A stretch of 64,000 nucleotides of DNA from Paracraurococcus lichenis (GTDB taxonomy: Bacteria; Pseudomonadota; Alphaproteobacteria; Acetobacterales; Acetobacteraceae). Below the pieces are notes generated by a model. That model worked only from the letters and a program-made list of their open reading frames with translations. It searched no databases and was not told the origin of the DNA. The DNA is taken from assembly GCF_030657435.1 (NCBI RefSeq), contig NZ_JAUTWS010000002.1, forward strand, positions 62,001-126,000, in the 5' to 3' direction. The translations under genes and the position numbers were made by a program. Below, in pieces: positions 17,076-27,100 of this stretch (the first letter of the stretch is position 1; each line of letters starts with the position of its first letter).

Positions 17076-17939
17076 CTAGCGGGCGCGCGCCAGGAGGCGA
17101 CGCGCCCGTTCCACGACGGGTTCGTCGATCATCTCGCCCTCGAAGGCGACTGCGCCGACGCCCTTCGCCAGGGCATCCTCGAAGGCCGCGACCATGCGCT
17201 TCGCGCGCGCGACCTCCTCCGGCCGGGCGCCGTATTCCTCGTTCACGATCGGCACCTGCAGCGGGTGCACGCAGCTTGCGCAGGCAAAGCCCAGCGCCCG
17301 GGAGCGCCGGAGCATCGCCCGATAGGCCTCCATGTCGGAGATGCCGGCCACCGTGCCGATGAAGCCGAGCGGCAGCACGCCCGCCGCACGCGCCGCGACC
17401 ACCGCCAGCATCTTCGGGACATAGAGCGCGTCCGGCGTCGGTTCCATGCCGAGATCGGTCGCCAGGTCCTCCCCACCCGCACCGAGCGCGACCAGCCGCT
17501 CATCGGCCCGCGCGATCGCCTCCATCTGCGGTAGGGCCTGTGCCGTCTCGACCAGGCCGATGAAGCGCGTGCGGCCGCCTGGCGCGCCATGCGCGGCTTC
17601 GGACTCCGCCGTCAGCTCCGCCAGCAGCCGGACGTGATCGGGGCCCAGCAGCTTGGTAAGCACCAGCACGTCCGCCCCGGCCGCGACCGCCGCGTCGATG
17701 TCCTGCGCCGCCATGCGCAGCGGCCGGTTGATCCGCACGCAGACCTCGGCGCCGCCCTGCCGCACCATCGGCACCGCCTTCGCCAGCGCGGCGCGGGCGG
17801 CCGGCTTTTCGGAGAGCGCGACGGCGTCCTCCAGGTCCAGGATGATCGCATCGGCGCCGCGGGTATGCGCCTTGGCGACGAAGCTGTCGCGGGTCGCCGG
17901 GACGTAGAGCAGAGACCGCCAGGTCGGGAGGGTGCGCAT
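17076..17939 (-). CDS. HpcH/HpaI aldolase/citrate lyase (CitE-like) family protein
   Basis: A 287-residue TIM-barrel enzyme of the CitE/malyl-CoA lyase group. Landmarks are LLYVPATR near the N-terminus, LDLEDAV (34-40), RIN (R69), and the presumed magnesium ligands E131 in LVETAQAL and D158 in GGEDLATDLG. Such enzymes cleave or form beta-hydroxyacyl-CoA bonds. The start is the ATG at 17939, which gives the family N-terminus; the frame continues open upstream but without family sequence. A Bug receptor gene lies 179 bp upstream on the same strand, suggesting a small uptake/degradation module. Confidence 0.88.
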   Translation of the reverse strand: MRTLPTWRSLLYVPATRDSFVAKAHTRGADAIILDLEDAVALSEKPAARAALAKAVPMVRQGGAEVCVRINRPLRMAAQDIDAAVAAGADVLVLTKLLGPDHVRLLAELTAESEAAHGAPGGRTRFIGLVETAQALPQMEAIARADERLVALGAGGEDLATDLGMEPTPDALYVPKMLAVVAARAAGVLPLGFIGTVAGISDMEAYRAMLRRSRALGFACASCVHPLQVPIVNEEYGARPEEVARAKRMVAAFEDALAKGVGAVAFEGEMIDEPVVERARRLLARAR

Positions 17940-18118
17940 GCCGGCGACGCTAGAGCAGATCGCCGCGACGTGGAAAGGCTGGGGGGGCTTGGCTCTGCCC
18001 TGCACGTCGAAGGCGTGGCGCATCCCCGCGCTGCCCGGGCCGCCCGGGAATGCCCCGGCGCGGCCGGCGACGGTTGCGAAGCGGGTCGGCAGGGTGTGCG
18101 CGACCCGCGGCGGGCGGC

Positions 18119-19093
18119 CTAATCCAGCGTGACCTTCGCCGCCTTCACCACCGGGCCCCAGCGCTCGACATCGGCGCGCACGAAGCGCTCGGTCTCGGCC
18201 GCGTCCATCCAGATCGGCTCGCTGCCCATGTCGGTCAGGCGCTGGCGGATCGCCGGCGTCTCCAGGATCTCCCGCAGCGCCGGCGCCAGGGCCTGGGTCA
18301 CGGCGGGCGGCGTCCCGCGCGGGGCGAAGAGGCCGGTCCAGGAGCGCACGGCGAAATCCGGCACGCCCTGCTCCTGGATCGTCGGGATCTCCGGCCGGCT
18401 GCGGACCCGCTCCGCCGAGCCGACGGCGATGATCCGCACCTGGCCCGCCGCGGCCGGGCCGGAGATGGTCGGCAGGTTCAGGAAGACCATCGGCACGGTA
18501 TCGGAGATGAGGTCGGCGATCGCCTGCCCGCCGCCGCGATAGGGCACATGCGTCAGGTCGAGCCCGGTGCGGAGCTTCAGCAGCTCCCCCGCGAGGTGGT
18601 TGGAGGAGCCGACGCCCGAGGAGCCGAAGCTGGCGCCGCCGCGCATGCGGCGCACCTTCTCGATCAGTTCCGGCACGGTCCGCACGCCGAAGGCATTGGA
18701 GACGGCGAGCACGTTCGGCACATCCACCAGCATGCAAATGGGCTGCAGCGCCTGCTGCACGTCGTAGCCCAGGTCCTGCGCGATCAGCGGATGGAAGACG
18801 TGGTTGGAGGCGGAGGAGACCAGCAGGGTATAGCCGTCCGGTCTGGCGCGGGCCGCCATGCCCATGCCGAGGCTGCCGCCCCCGCCCGGCCGGTTCTCCA
18901 CCACGAAGGGCTGGCCGAAGCGGGCCTCGAGCGCCGGAGTGAGGAGGCGGGCGGCGACGTCGTTGGACCCGCCCGGCGCCCAGGGCACGATCAGCGTGAC
19001 GGGGCGCCCTGGCCAGGCTTCCTGTGCCGCCGTGCCGCGGGCCAGCAGCAGGGCAGGGGCGGCGAGCGCGGCGCGGCGGCCGAGGCTTGGCAT
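18119..19093 (-). CDS. Bug/TctC-family periplasmic solute-binding protein
   Basis: A 324-residue receptor with a signal peptide (RRAALAAPALLLARGTAAQ) and the family opening VTLIVPWAPGGSNDVAARLL, plus VPYRGGGQAI and LFAPRGTP. The ATG at 19093 is preceded by GGAAGGA. It is oriented toward the CitE-like lyase, whose substrate it may deliver. Nothing in the sequence gives the ligand. Transport partners are not present nearby. Confidence 0.9.
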   Translation of the reverse strand: MPSLGRRAALAAPALLLARGTAAQEAWPGRPVTLIVPWAPGGSNDVAARLLTPALEARFGQPFVVENRPGGGGSLGMGMAARARPDGYTLLVSSASNHVFHPLIAQDLGYDVQQALQPICMLVDVPNVLAVSNAFGVRTVPELIEKVRRMRGGASFGSSGVGSSNHLAGELLKLRTGLDLTHVPYRGGGQAIADLISDTVPMVFLNLPTISGPAAAGQVRIIAVGSAERVRSRPEIPTIQEQGVPDFAVRSWTGLFAPRGTPPAVTQALAPALREILETPAIRQRLTDMGSEPIWMDAAETERFVRADVERWGPVVKAAKVTLD

Positions 19094-19320
19094 GACGGGT
19101 CCTTCCTCCACGACGACGGGCCGCTGGCTATACGGCGGGGACGGGTCGGGCGGAAAGGGCGGGGCGGCGGTGCTGACGGATGCCGGGCTGCGTCCGGCGC
19201 CGGGAGCGCCACCGGCCGGGCTTCCTGGCCTTGCCCGCGGCGGCCTCGCCGCGGCGTGGAGCATGCGATGCGCAGAGCCGCGTCACGCCCCCGGACGCTT
19301 CCGCTCTGCCGCGATCTGCG

Positions 19321-20157
19321 CTAGCCGCGGAACAGGCTGAGCAAAGCCTGCGGGGCCTGGTTGGCGATGCCGAGCGCCTGGGTGCCGAGCTGCTGGCGGA
19401 TTTGCAGGGCCTGCAGCCTCGCACTCTCCTTGGCCATGTCGGCATCGATCAGCGCGCCCAGGCCGCTTTCCTGCGCATCCAGGATCGCCTTGTTGTAGGT
19501 GATCTGGCTGTCGATGTAGTTCGAGTAGCTGCCGAAATTATTGAGCTGGGTGAGGACGTTGGTGATGGCCGTGCCGACCGCGCCCGTGGCGGTCAGCGCC
19601 GCCGAGGCCGAGACCTGGTCCCAGGTATTGGCGCTGGAGACGGCGTTGTAGACCTGCGCCAGCGCCGAGTAGCTGCTGAAGCTGTAATAGGTGCCGGTGC
19701 CGCTGGTGATCACCTTCACCGCGGTGGCCGCCGTGTCGTCGAGGATGTTGAGCCCGTTGTAGCTCGCGTCCCCGATGAAGGCCTTGACGTTGTTGGTCAG
19801 CTGCTTCGCCTGCGCTTGGTACTGGGTGCGCTGCTCGGAGGTGATGGTGCCGTCGGCGAGCTTGACCACGATCTCCTTCAGCTTGTTGAGCGTGGTCGAG
19901 ACGTTCTGCAGCGCGGTGTTGGTGACGTCGAGCAGGCCCTTGACGCCACCAAGCTGCTGGTTGGCGGAGTTCGTCGCCGCCATGTCGCCGCGGATGCGCT
20001 CGGCCACCGCATAGGCCGCGCCGTCGTCGCGGGCATCCGCCACGCGGTAGCCGGTCGAGATCCGCTTCTGGGTCGCCGAGAGCTCGTCGGTCGTCCGGTT
20101 GAGCGACTGCAGCGCCACCATGGCGCCGGCATTGGTGTTCACGGAGTTCAGCGGCAC
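19321..20157 (-). CDS. Flagellin
   Basis: A 278-residue flagellin, the short type common in alphaproteobacteria. The N-terminal D0/D1 region (SVNTNAGAMVALQSL, RISTGYRVADARDDGA) and the C-terminal D1/D0 region (ALQIRQQLGTQALGIANQAPQALLSLF) are intact, while the variable middle is small. GTG at 20157 is taken as start because it follows AGGA and gives the standard VPLNSVNTN opening; no ATG fits. No other flagellar, chemotaxis or motor genes occur in the window, so it is an orphan, lying next to the dTDP-rhamnose operon on the opposite strand. Confidence 0.93.
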   Translation of the reverse strand: MPLNSVNTNAGAMVALQSLNRTTDELSATQKRISTGYRVADARDDGAAYAVAERIRGDMAATNSANQQLGGVKGLLDVTNTALQNVSTTLNKLKEIVVKLADGTITSEQRTQYQAQAKQLTNNVKAFIGDASYNGLNILDDTAATAVKVITSGTGTYYSFSSYSALAQVYNAVSSANTWDQVSASAALTATGAVGTAITNVLTQLNNFGSYSNYIDSQITYNKAILDAQESGLGALIDADMAKESARLQALQIRQQLGTQALGIANQAPQALLSLFRG

Positions 20158-20607
20158 GGGATTTTCCTCGCGATCGGCGGCCGCCTGACGGCCACATGGC
20201 TCGATCATGGCCGCGGAGTGCTGAAGGAGCGGTAAAGGCGAGGAGCGCAACATGGAGCGACGGTCCACTCCTGCTGGGCGCTACAAACACATCGAAGTGA
20301 TACTCTGGGTTGTGTGCTGGGCGACGCACGGCTCCTCTGCTTCGTCGTAATGGATGGCCGGGAGCAGATCCCGCAAGCGCCGGGAGCGGGTTGAGGGTAA
20401 AGTGGGCAACATCGGAAAAGGCGCAACATTCATAGGCTGGCGACGGGATGAGGGGATGCCGCCCGCTTCGGCGAGCGCACGCCCTGGCGGGCGGGCACCC
20501 TTGCGGCCGGGGAGACTCCGGGGCTTAAGGAACCGGACACTCAGGCAGCGGAGAGAGCCCCTTCGACCTAGCGGGTGCATGGCCTGGTTCGGTTCCGGAG
20601 GTACCTG
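20158..20607. other. 450-bp divergent intergenic region
   Basis: It separates the minus-strand flagellin from the plus-strand rhamnose operon and must hold both promoters. It looks less GC-rich than the flanking genes. I see no convincing sigma-28 or sigma-54 motif. One possible hairpin pairs CCGCCCGC (20459-20466) with GCGGGCGG (20487-20494) in the rfbC leader. No credible gene is present. Confidence 0.5.
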
Positions 20608-21222
20608 GTGCTCACGCTCAAAACGGCGGATGGCGGCATGACGACTGGCCCTGCAGTTTCCGGGAATTTCACGGCGGAGCGCTTCGCGCTGCCCGGCCCC
20701 GTGCTGGTGACGCCGCGGCGCTTCGGCGACCACCGCGGCTTCTTCCTCGAGACCTGGAGCGCGCGGGACTTCGCCGCGCTCGGGATCCCGGATGTCTTCG
20801 TGCAGGACAACCACTCGCTCTCGGCCCGCGCCGGCACGATCCGCGGCATGCATTTCCAGCGCCCGCCGCATGCGCAGGCCAAGCTGGTCCGCGCGCTGCG
20901 CGGCGCCATCCTCGACATCGCGGTCGATATCCGCCGCTCCTCGCCGACCTATGGCCAGCATGTGGCGGCCGAGCTCACGGCCGAGAATGCCCGGCAGCTC
21001 TACGTCCCCGTGGGCTTCGCGCACGGCTTCTGCACGCTGACGCCCGATACCGAGGTGGCCTACAAGGTCACCGACCTCTATGCGCCGGACTGCGATGCCG
21101 GCATCGCGTGGGACGACCCGGATCTCGGCCTGCCCTGGCCCTTCGCGGCCGCCGAGGTGCAGCTTTCCGACAAGGACCGGCGCGCCCCCCGCCTGCGCGA
21201 CATCGCGCCGGCTTTCGACTGA
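20608..21222 (+). CDS. rfbC: dTDP-4-dehydrorhamnose 3,5-epimerase
   Basis: A cupin-fold epimerase converting dTDP-4-keto-6-deoxyglucose to the rhamno form. Landmarks are FGDHRGFFLETW, VQDNHSLS, the catalytic-histidine segment RGMHFQRPPHAQAKLVR, and VPVGFAHGF. The start is uncertain. GTG at 20608 has an ideal GGAGG six bases upstream and gives 204 residues; ATG at 20638 gives 194 residues, nearer the family's usual 180-190, but has no good ribosome site. It is first of the four-gene dTDP-L-rhamnose operon. Confidence 0.92.
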   Translation: MLTLKTADGGMTTGPAVSGNFTAERFALPGPVLVTPRRFGDHRGFFLETWSARDFAALGIPDVFVQDNHSLSARAGTIRGMHFQRPPHAQAKLVRALRGAILDIAVDIRRSSPTYGQHVAAELTAENARQLYVPVGFAHGFCTLTPDTEVAYKVTDLYAPDCDAGIAWDDPDLGLPWPFAAAEVQLSDKDRRAPRLRDIAPAFD

Positions 21223-21223
21223 C

Positions 21224-21288
21224 GCGGTCCGATGGCCGGAGCGGTCCGACGCATGCGCCGGCTGCCGCGGAGGCCTGAATCGGCCCGC
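21224..21288. repeat. REP-like intergenic hairpin, copy C
   Basis: GCGGTCCGAT (21224-21233) pairs, with one mismatch, with ATCGGCCCGC (21279-21288). The right flank (21268-21301) matches copy B at 46549-46582 in 30 of 34 positions by hand alignment. It lies inside the rhamnose operon between rfbC and rfbB, and its right edge abuts the rfbB ribosome-binding site, so it could affect relative expression. Confidence 0.6.
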
Positions 21289-21312
21289 CCAACCTTCAAG
21301 GAGCCCAGAGAC

Positions 21313-22374
21313 ATGCGCATCCTGGTCACCGGCGGCGCCGGCTTCATCGGCTCGGCCGTCACCCGGCTCCTCGTGCTCGAGCGCGGCGCGAGCGTGCTGG
21401 TCGTCGACAAGCTCACCTATGCCGGCGACCGGCGGAACCTCAGGGACTGCGAGGGCCGGCCGGGCTTCTCCTTCCTGCAGGCCGATATCTGCGACCGCGC
21501 CCGCATGGCCGCCGCCATGGCCGAGTTCCGGCCGGATGCGGTGATGCACCTCGCCGCCGAGAGCCATGTGGACCGCTCCATCACCGGTGCGGCCGACTTC
21601 ATCCGCACCAATATCGACGGCACCTTCTCGATGCTGGAGGCGGCGCGCGGCTACCATGCCGGGCTGGACGCCGAGGCGAAGGCCCGCTTCCGCTTCCACC
21701 ACATCTCGACCGACGAGGTCTTCGGCTCGCTCGGGCCCACCGGCGCCTTCTCCGAGACCACGGCCTATGACCCGCGCTCGCCTTACTCGGCGAGCAAGGC
21801 GGCCTCCGACCACCTGGTCCGCGCCTGGCACGAGACCTACGGGCTGCCGGTGCTGGTCACCAATTGCTCGAACAATTACGGCCCCTACCACTTCCCCGAG
21901 AAGCTGATCCCGCTGGTGATCCTCAATGCGCTCGAGGGCAAGCCGCTGCCGGTCTACGGCGACGGCAGCAACATCCGCGACTGGCTCCATGTGGAGGACC
22001 ATGCCCGGGCGCTGGTGACGGTGGTGGAGCGCGGCCGCATCGGCGAGACCTACTGCATCGGCGGCCGTGCGGAGCGGCGGAACCTGCAGGTGGTCGAGAC
22101 CATCTGCGACCTGCTCGACGCGCGCCGGCCGATGGGCACGCCGCGCCGCGGGCTCATCCGCTTCGTCACCGACCGCCCCGGCCACGATGCGCGCTACGCC
22201 ATCGACTGCACGAAGATGGAGAGTGAGCTCGGCTGGCGGCAGCAGCAGAGCTTCGAGAGCGGCATCGCCCAGACCATCGACTGGTACCTCGCCAACGAGT
22301 GGTGGTGGCGGCCGCTGCGCGAGCAGAAGTACAGCGGCGAACGGCTGGGCCTGATCACCCAGAAGGCAAGCTGA
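21313..22374 (+). CDS. rfbB: dTDP-glucose 4,6-dehydratase
   Basis: A 353-residue extended SDR. It shows the Rossmann motif TGGAGFIGS (6-14), [24 protein letters not shown], the TDEVFGSLG active-site stretch and Y158-S-A-S-K162. It performs the second step of dTDP-rhamnose synthesis. The AAGGAG before 21313 and the family N-terminus fix the start, although the frame is open further upstream. Its stop shares bases with the rfbD start (TGATG). Confidence 0.96.
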   Translation: MRILVTGGAGFIGSAVTRLLVLERGASVLVVDKLTYAGDRRNLRDCEGRPGFSFLQADICDRARMAAAMAEFRPDAVMHLAAESHVDRSITGAADFIRTNIDGTFSMLEAARGYHAGLDAEAKARFRFHHISTDEVFGSLGPTGAFSETTAYDPRSPYSASKAASDHLVRAWHETYGLPVLVTNCSNNYGPYHFPEKLIPLVILNALEGKPLPVYGDGSNIRDWLHVEDHARALVTVVERGRIGETYCIGGRAERRNLQVVETICDLLDARRPMGTPRRGLIRFVTDRPGHDARYAIDCTKMESELGWRQQQSFESGIAQTIDWYLANEWWWRPLREQKYSGERLGLITQKAS

Positions 22375-23270
22375 TGCGCGTCCTCGTCATCGGCCGCACC
22401 GGCCAGATCGCGACCGAACTGTTGCCGCGCCTCGCGGCCGCGGGCCATGCGGCCGAGGCGCTGGAGCCGCCGGGCTTCGACATGACCGATGCGGCGCAAG
22501 TCGCGGATGCCTTCGCCCGCACCCGGCCGGAGGCGGTGGTGAACTGCGCCGCCTATACGGCGGTGGACCGGGCCGAGGACGAGCGCGCGCTGGCCTTCGC
22601 GGTGAACGCCACCGGCCCGCGGCTGCTGGGCGAGGCGGCGGCGCGCGCCGGCGTGCCCGTGCTGCACTACTCCACCGACTACGTCTTCGACGGCACCAAG
22701 GACGCACCCTATTCCGAGGCCGATGCGCCCGACCCCGTCGGCGCCTATGGCGCCTCCAAGCTCGCGGGCGAGCTGCTGCTGCACCTCGCGCAGCCGCGGA
22801 GCGTGACGCTGCGCACCGCCTGGGTCTGCTCGCCCTTCGGCAACAACTTCGTCAAGACCATGCTGCGCCTGGGGCAGGACCGGCCGGAGCTGCGCGTCGT
22901 CGCCGACCAGCAGGGCGCGCCGACCTTCGCCGCCGACCTCGCCGAGGCCGCCGTCACCCTGCTGCCGCGCCTCGCCGCCGCGCCGGCGGGCGATCCGGTC
23001 TTCGGCGTCGCCCACCTGACGGGTGCGCCCTACACCACCTGGCACGGCTTCGCCGAGGCGATCTTCGCGGGCGCCGCGCGGCGCGGCCAGCCCGCTCCGA
23101 AGGTGACCGCCATCACCACCGCCGACTACCCGACCAAGGCGCGCCGCCCGGCCAATTCCCGGCTCGACTGCACGCGCGCGGCGACGGTGCTCGGCATTCC
23201 CCCCAAGGACTGGCGCGCGGGCCTGGACGCCTGCCTCGACGCGCTGATGACGAAGGACCAGGCAGCATGA
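22374..23270 (+). CDS. rfbD: dTDP-4-dehydrorhamnose reductase
   Basis: A 298-residue NAD(P)H-dependent reductase completing dTDP-L-rhamnose. Visible are the N-terminal [13 protein letters not shown] nucleotide-binding region, [24 protein letters not shown] and the catalytic pair Y125/K129 in YGASKLAGE. The ATG overlaps the rfbB stop, and its own stop overlaps the rfbA start (ATGA), so the operon is translationally coupled. Confidence 0.95.
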   Translation: MRVLVIGRTGQIATELLPRLAAAGHAAEALEPPGFDMTDAAQVADAFARTRPEAVVNCAAYTAVDRAEDERALAFAVNATGPRLLGEAAARAGVPVLHYSTDYVFDGTKDAPYSEADAPDPVGAYGASKLAGELLLHLAQPRSVTLRTAWVCSPFGNNFVKTMLRLGQDRPELRVVADQQGAPTFAADLAEAAVTLLPRLAAAPAGDPVFGVAHLTGAPYTTWHGFAEAIFAGAARRGQPAPKVTAITTADYPTKARRPANSRLDCTRAATVLGIPPKDWRAGLDACLDALMTKDQAA

Positions 23271-24133
23271 AGGGCATCGTCCTCGCCGGCGGCAGCGGCA
23301 CAAGGCTCTATCCGGCGACGCTCGCCGTCTCCAAGCAGCTCCTGCCGGTCTACGACAAGCCGATGGTCTACTACCCGCTCTCGGTCCTCATGCTGGCCGG
23401 GATCCGGGAGATCATGATCATCTCCACCCCGCACGACCTGCCGCTCTTCCAACGCCTGCTCGGCGATGGGAGCCAGTGGGGCGTCCGGCTGGAATACATG
23501 GTGCAGGAGGCGCCGAACGGCATCGCCATGGCGCTGGTGCTGGCCGAGGAATTCCTGGCCGGCGGCCCCTCCGCCCTGGTGCTCGGCGACAACATCTTCC
23601 ACGGCGACGAGCTCGAGACGCGCATGGCTGCCGCCAAGGCCGAGCACGGCGCCTCGGTCTTCGCCTATCGCGTCGCCGACCCCGAGCGCTACGGCGTCGC
23701 CGAATTCGATGCCGAGGGCCGGGCGCTCTCGATCGAGGAGAAGCCCAAGCACCCGAAGTCGGACTGGGCGGTGACCGGGCTCTATTTCTACGACGGCCGC
23801 GCGCCGCAGATCGCGCGCGCGCTCAAGCCCTCGACCCGCGGCGAGCTCGAGATCACCGACCTGAACAAGGTCTACCTCGCCGAGGGCACGCTGCGCGTCG
23901 CCCGCCTCGGCCGCGGCTATGCCTGGCTCGACACCGGCACCCATGACAGCATGCTGGAGGCCGCCGAGTTCGTTCGCGCCATCGAGAAGCGCACGGGCCA
24001 GAAGGTCGCCTCGCCCGAGGAAGTGGCCTGGCGCATGGGCTTCATCACCGACGCGCAACTGATCGAGGTCGCCCGGCCGCTCCACAACAGCGGCTATGGC
24101 CGGTATCTCGAGAGCCTGTTGACGCACCGCTAG
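23267..24133 (+). CDS. rfbA: Glucose-1-phosphate thymidylyltransferase
   Basis: A 288-residue nucleotidyltransferase that makes dTDP-glucose, the first step of the pathway. It has the GGSGTRLYP signature at the N-terminus, [24 protein letters not shown] and [20 protein letters not shown]. It is the fourth gene of the order C-B-D-A. The large glycosyltransferase gene starts 13 bp downstream and is probably in the same transcript. Confidence 0.96.
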   Translation: MKGIVLAGGSGTRLYPATLAVSKQLLPVYDKPMVYYPLSVLMLAGIREIMIISTPHDLPLFQRLLGDGSQWGVRLEYMVQEAPNGIAMALVLAEEFLAGGPSALVLGDNIFHGDELETRMAAAKAEHGASVFAYRVADPERYGVAEFDAEGRALSIEEKPKHPKSDWAVTGLYFYDGRAPQIARALKPSTRGELEITDLNKVYLAEGTLRVARLGRGYAWLDTGTHDSMLEAAEFVRAIEKRTGQKVASPEEVAWRMGFITDAQLIEVARPLHNSGYGRYLESLLTHR

Positions 24134-24146
24134 GCCCGACACCCCG

Positions 24147-27100
24147 ATGCCGGACGGCGCGACCCCGCCCGAGTCCGGCCTGGTCCAGGCGACCTGCGCC
24201 CTCCTCGGCCGCGCGCCGGGGGAGGCGGAGGCGCGCCTGCGCCCGGCCGCGCTCCTTGCCACCCTCGCCGGCTCGGCCGAGTTTGGCCTCCAGCTCGGCC
24301 GCCTCGCGGCCGGCCTGCCGACGCGCCATGTCACGCTGCCGCCGCCGGCGCTCGCCGCGGCCTGGGACTGGGCGCTGTCGCGCGGCTGGCTGAGCGAGGC
24401 GGCGGCAGCGCTGCCGCCCTCGCCGGGCGCGCTCCTCGCCGGGCTGCTGCACCTGCCGCCCGTCGCCGCCCGCATCGCCCGCCTGCCGGAGGCGCAACAG
24501 GCGGCGCTGCGCGCGGCCGCGGCCGCGCCGGCGCGCAGCGCCGGCCACCTGCTCACCCGCATGGCCGGGTCGGAGGACCATGCCATGCTCGCCGGCCTGC
24601 TCTTCGGCCCCGGCGCCATGGCGCCGGCCGGGCAGGCCGCGCAGCCCGTGCCGCTGCTGCTCCTGCTGCAGCATGTGCTGACCGGCGAGCGGTTCCGCGA
24701 CGCCATCCTGCGCCCGCTGACCGAAGGCGGCCCGGTGCCCGGCGAGGGCCTGCCCGGCCCCGATCTCCGTTCCTGCGCCGCCTGGCTGGCGGAGCGGCTC
24801 GGCGCCGCGTCCTGCCCGGGCGAGCCGCCCTATCACGGCGCGCTGCTCGCCGCGCTGCTGCGCCTGCCCGCCGCCGCCGAGATGCTGGCGAGCGGCTGGC
24901 CCGAGCAGCGCGCCGCCCTCGCGGCGGCGCTGCCCGACCTTGCCTCTGGCCTGCACCAGCTCCGCCAGTCCGTGCTGCCCGATGACGCGGCGCATGCCTC
25001 GCTGCTCGTCCTCGGCCGGCCGCTGCGCGGCGAGGCCGCACCGCCCGCGGGGACGCGCTGGTCCCTGCTCTCCGGCCTGCTCGGCGGGCCGGCCTTCCGG
25101 CAGGCGGTCCTTGCCGAGCTCGTGGACGGCCATAGCCCGCCGCATGCCGGCCTCCCGGCCGAGGAGCGCCGCATGGCGGCGGCCTGGCTGCGCCTGCGCC
25201 TCGGCCTGCATCCGGCGGAGCCCGAGGCGACTCCGCCGGGCGGCCCCGCCCTGCTGCGCCGGCTGCTCTCCCTGCCGGTCCTGGCCGCCGAGGCCGCGGC
25301 GCGCCACGGCATGCTCTGGACCGACGCCGCGGAAGCGCTGGCGCTCTGGGACGATGCCGCCGCCGAGGGTCTCACCGGCGGCATCGACTACGTCACCGGC
25401 GACCGGATCGCCGGCTGGGCGCGGCACGGCTCGGGCGGGCCGGTCGAGGTGGAGGTGCTCTGCGACGGCCGCAGCCTCGGCACCGCACTGGCCGATCGGC
25501 CGCGCAGCCAGGGCGAGGCCGGCGCCCGCGGCTTCCGCCTGCTCTGGGACGGCCGCCACCTGCTGGAGGAGGGCGGGGCGCATCGCTTCCAGCTCCGCGA
25601 GCCCGGCACCGGCCGCCCGCTCGGCGCCGGTTTCGCGCTGGAGCCGATCCTCGCCGAGGCGCGGCCGGCGCTGCAGGCCATGGCCGTCCAGCTCGCCGAG
25701 ACCCGCGCCACCCTCGAGCGGCTCGAGGGCATGCTGCCGCAGCTCGAGAGCTTCGCCGCCTGGCCGCCGGAGCACTATACGCAGTTCCGCCGACGCCACG
25801 ACGTCCCGCCGCCGCCCGCCGCATCCGGCGAGGCGCCGGTGATCGACATCCTGGTGGACGGCAGCGCCGGGACGGTGCGCGGGCTGCGCCGCACGCTGGA
25901 CAGCCTCGCGGCGCAGACCCATGCGCGCTGGACCGCGGCGCTGCTGGTCCCGCCGGCCGCTGAGGCCCTCGCCGCCCAGGCCGCGGCGCGCGACCCGCGG
26001 ATCCGCGCCTGGCCGCTGGAGGATGCGGCGCAGCTGGCCGAGCGGCGCGCCATGACCGGGGGCGCGGGCGACCTCGTCCTGCTGTTGCCGGCCGGGACGC
26101 TGCTCGACCCCGCCGCGCTCGCCTGGTTCGCCCATGCCGCCGGCCGGGCGCCGGGCGCCGTGGCCTTCCTCTGCGACGAGGACGCGGCCCTCGAGCCCTT
26201 CCGCGGCCCGCCCTCGCAGGCCGCGCCGGTGCTGCGTGGGGCGCTCGACGAATGGTCGCTCGCCTTCGCCGATCCCGGCGGGGCGGTGGTCTGCGCCCGC
26301 CGCGCCGCGCTCGCCCCGGCCTTCGACGCCATCGCGGCGGAGGCGCCGCGCTGGGTGCTCTGGGCGGCGCTGCGGCGGCAGGGGCCGGTCGGGCACATCC
26401 CGCGCCGCCTCGCCTCCATGCTGCGGGCCGAGCAGGCGCCGCCCGCCGCGCCGGCCCGGCCGCCCGCCGCGCTGCGCGGCCTGCTGCGGCATCCCTGGCT
26501 GCTGGACGATCCCGCCGGCTGGGACGCGCCGCCCGCCCGCATCACCGTCATCGTCCCGACGCGCGACGGCGGCCCGCTGGTGCGGGAGGCGCTGGGCTCG
26601 CTCGCGGCCCGCGCCGCCGACCCCTCGCTGCTCGATGCCGTCGTCATCGACAACGGCAGCACCGCGGCGGAGACGCTCGACATCCTCGCCGCCGGCGCGC
26701 GGGCCGGCCGCTTCCGCGTGCTGCGGCTCGACCAGCCCTTCAACTGGTCACGCCTCAACAACCTCGCGGCGCGGGAGGCCCAAGGGGAAGGTGGGGGGGC
26801 GGGCGGGGGCGAGCTGCTGCTCTTCCTCAATGACGACACGCGCATGCTGACGGAGGGCTGGGACCGCATCCTGCGCCGGCTGCTGGCCGAGCCCGAGGTC
26901 GGCGCGGTCGGCGCCCGGCTGCTCTACGAGGACCGCACCATCCAGCATGCCGGGGTGCTCTGCGGCCTGGAGCGGCTGGTGGGGCATGAGGGCGTCGGCG
27001 CCGCGGCGGAGGAGCCGGGGCCGCTCGGCCGCTGGCAGACCCTGCGGCAGGCCGGCGCGGTGACCGGCGCCTTCCTCGGCTGCCGACGCGAGGTCTTCGC

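Noticed and set aside
20158..20607. Sigma-54 or sigma-28 promoter for the flagellin gene
   Set aside because: I looked for GG-N10-GC and TAAA-N15-GCCGATAA on the minus strand and found no convincing match.
24045..26492. 815-codon minus-strand open frame opposite the glycosyltransferase
   Set aside because: Low-complexity Arg/Ala/Gly sequence antisense to a gene with good GT2 motifs; no ribosome site or homology-like pattern.
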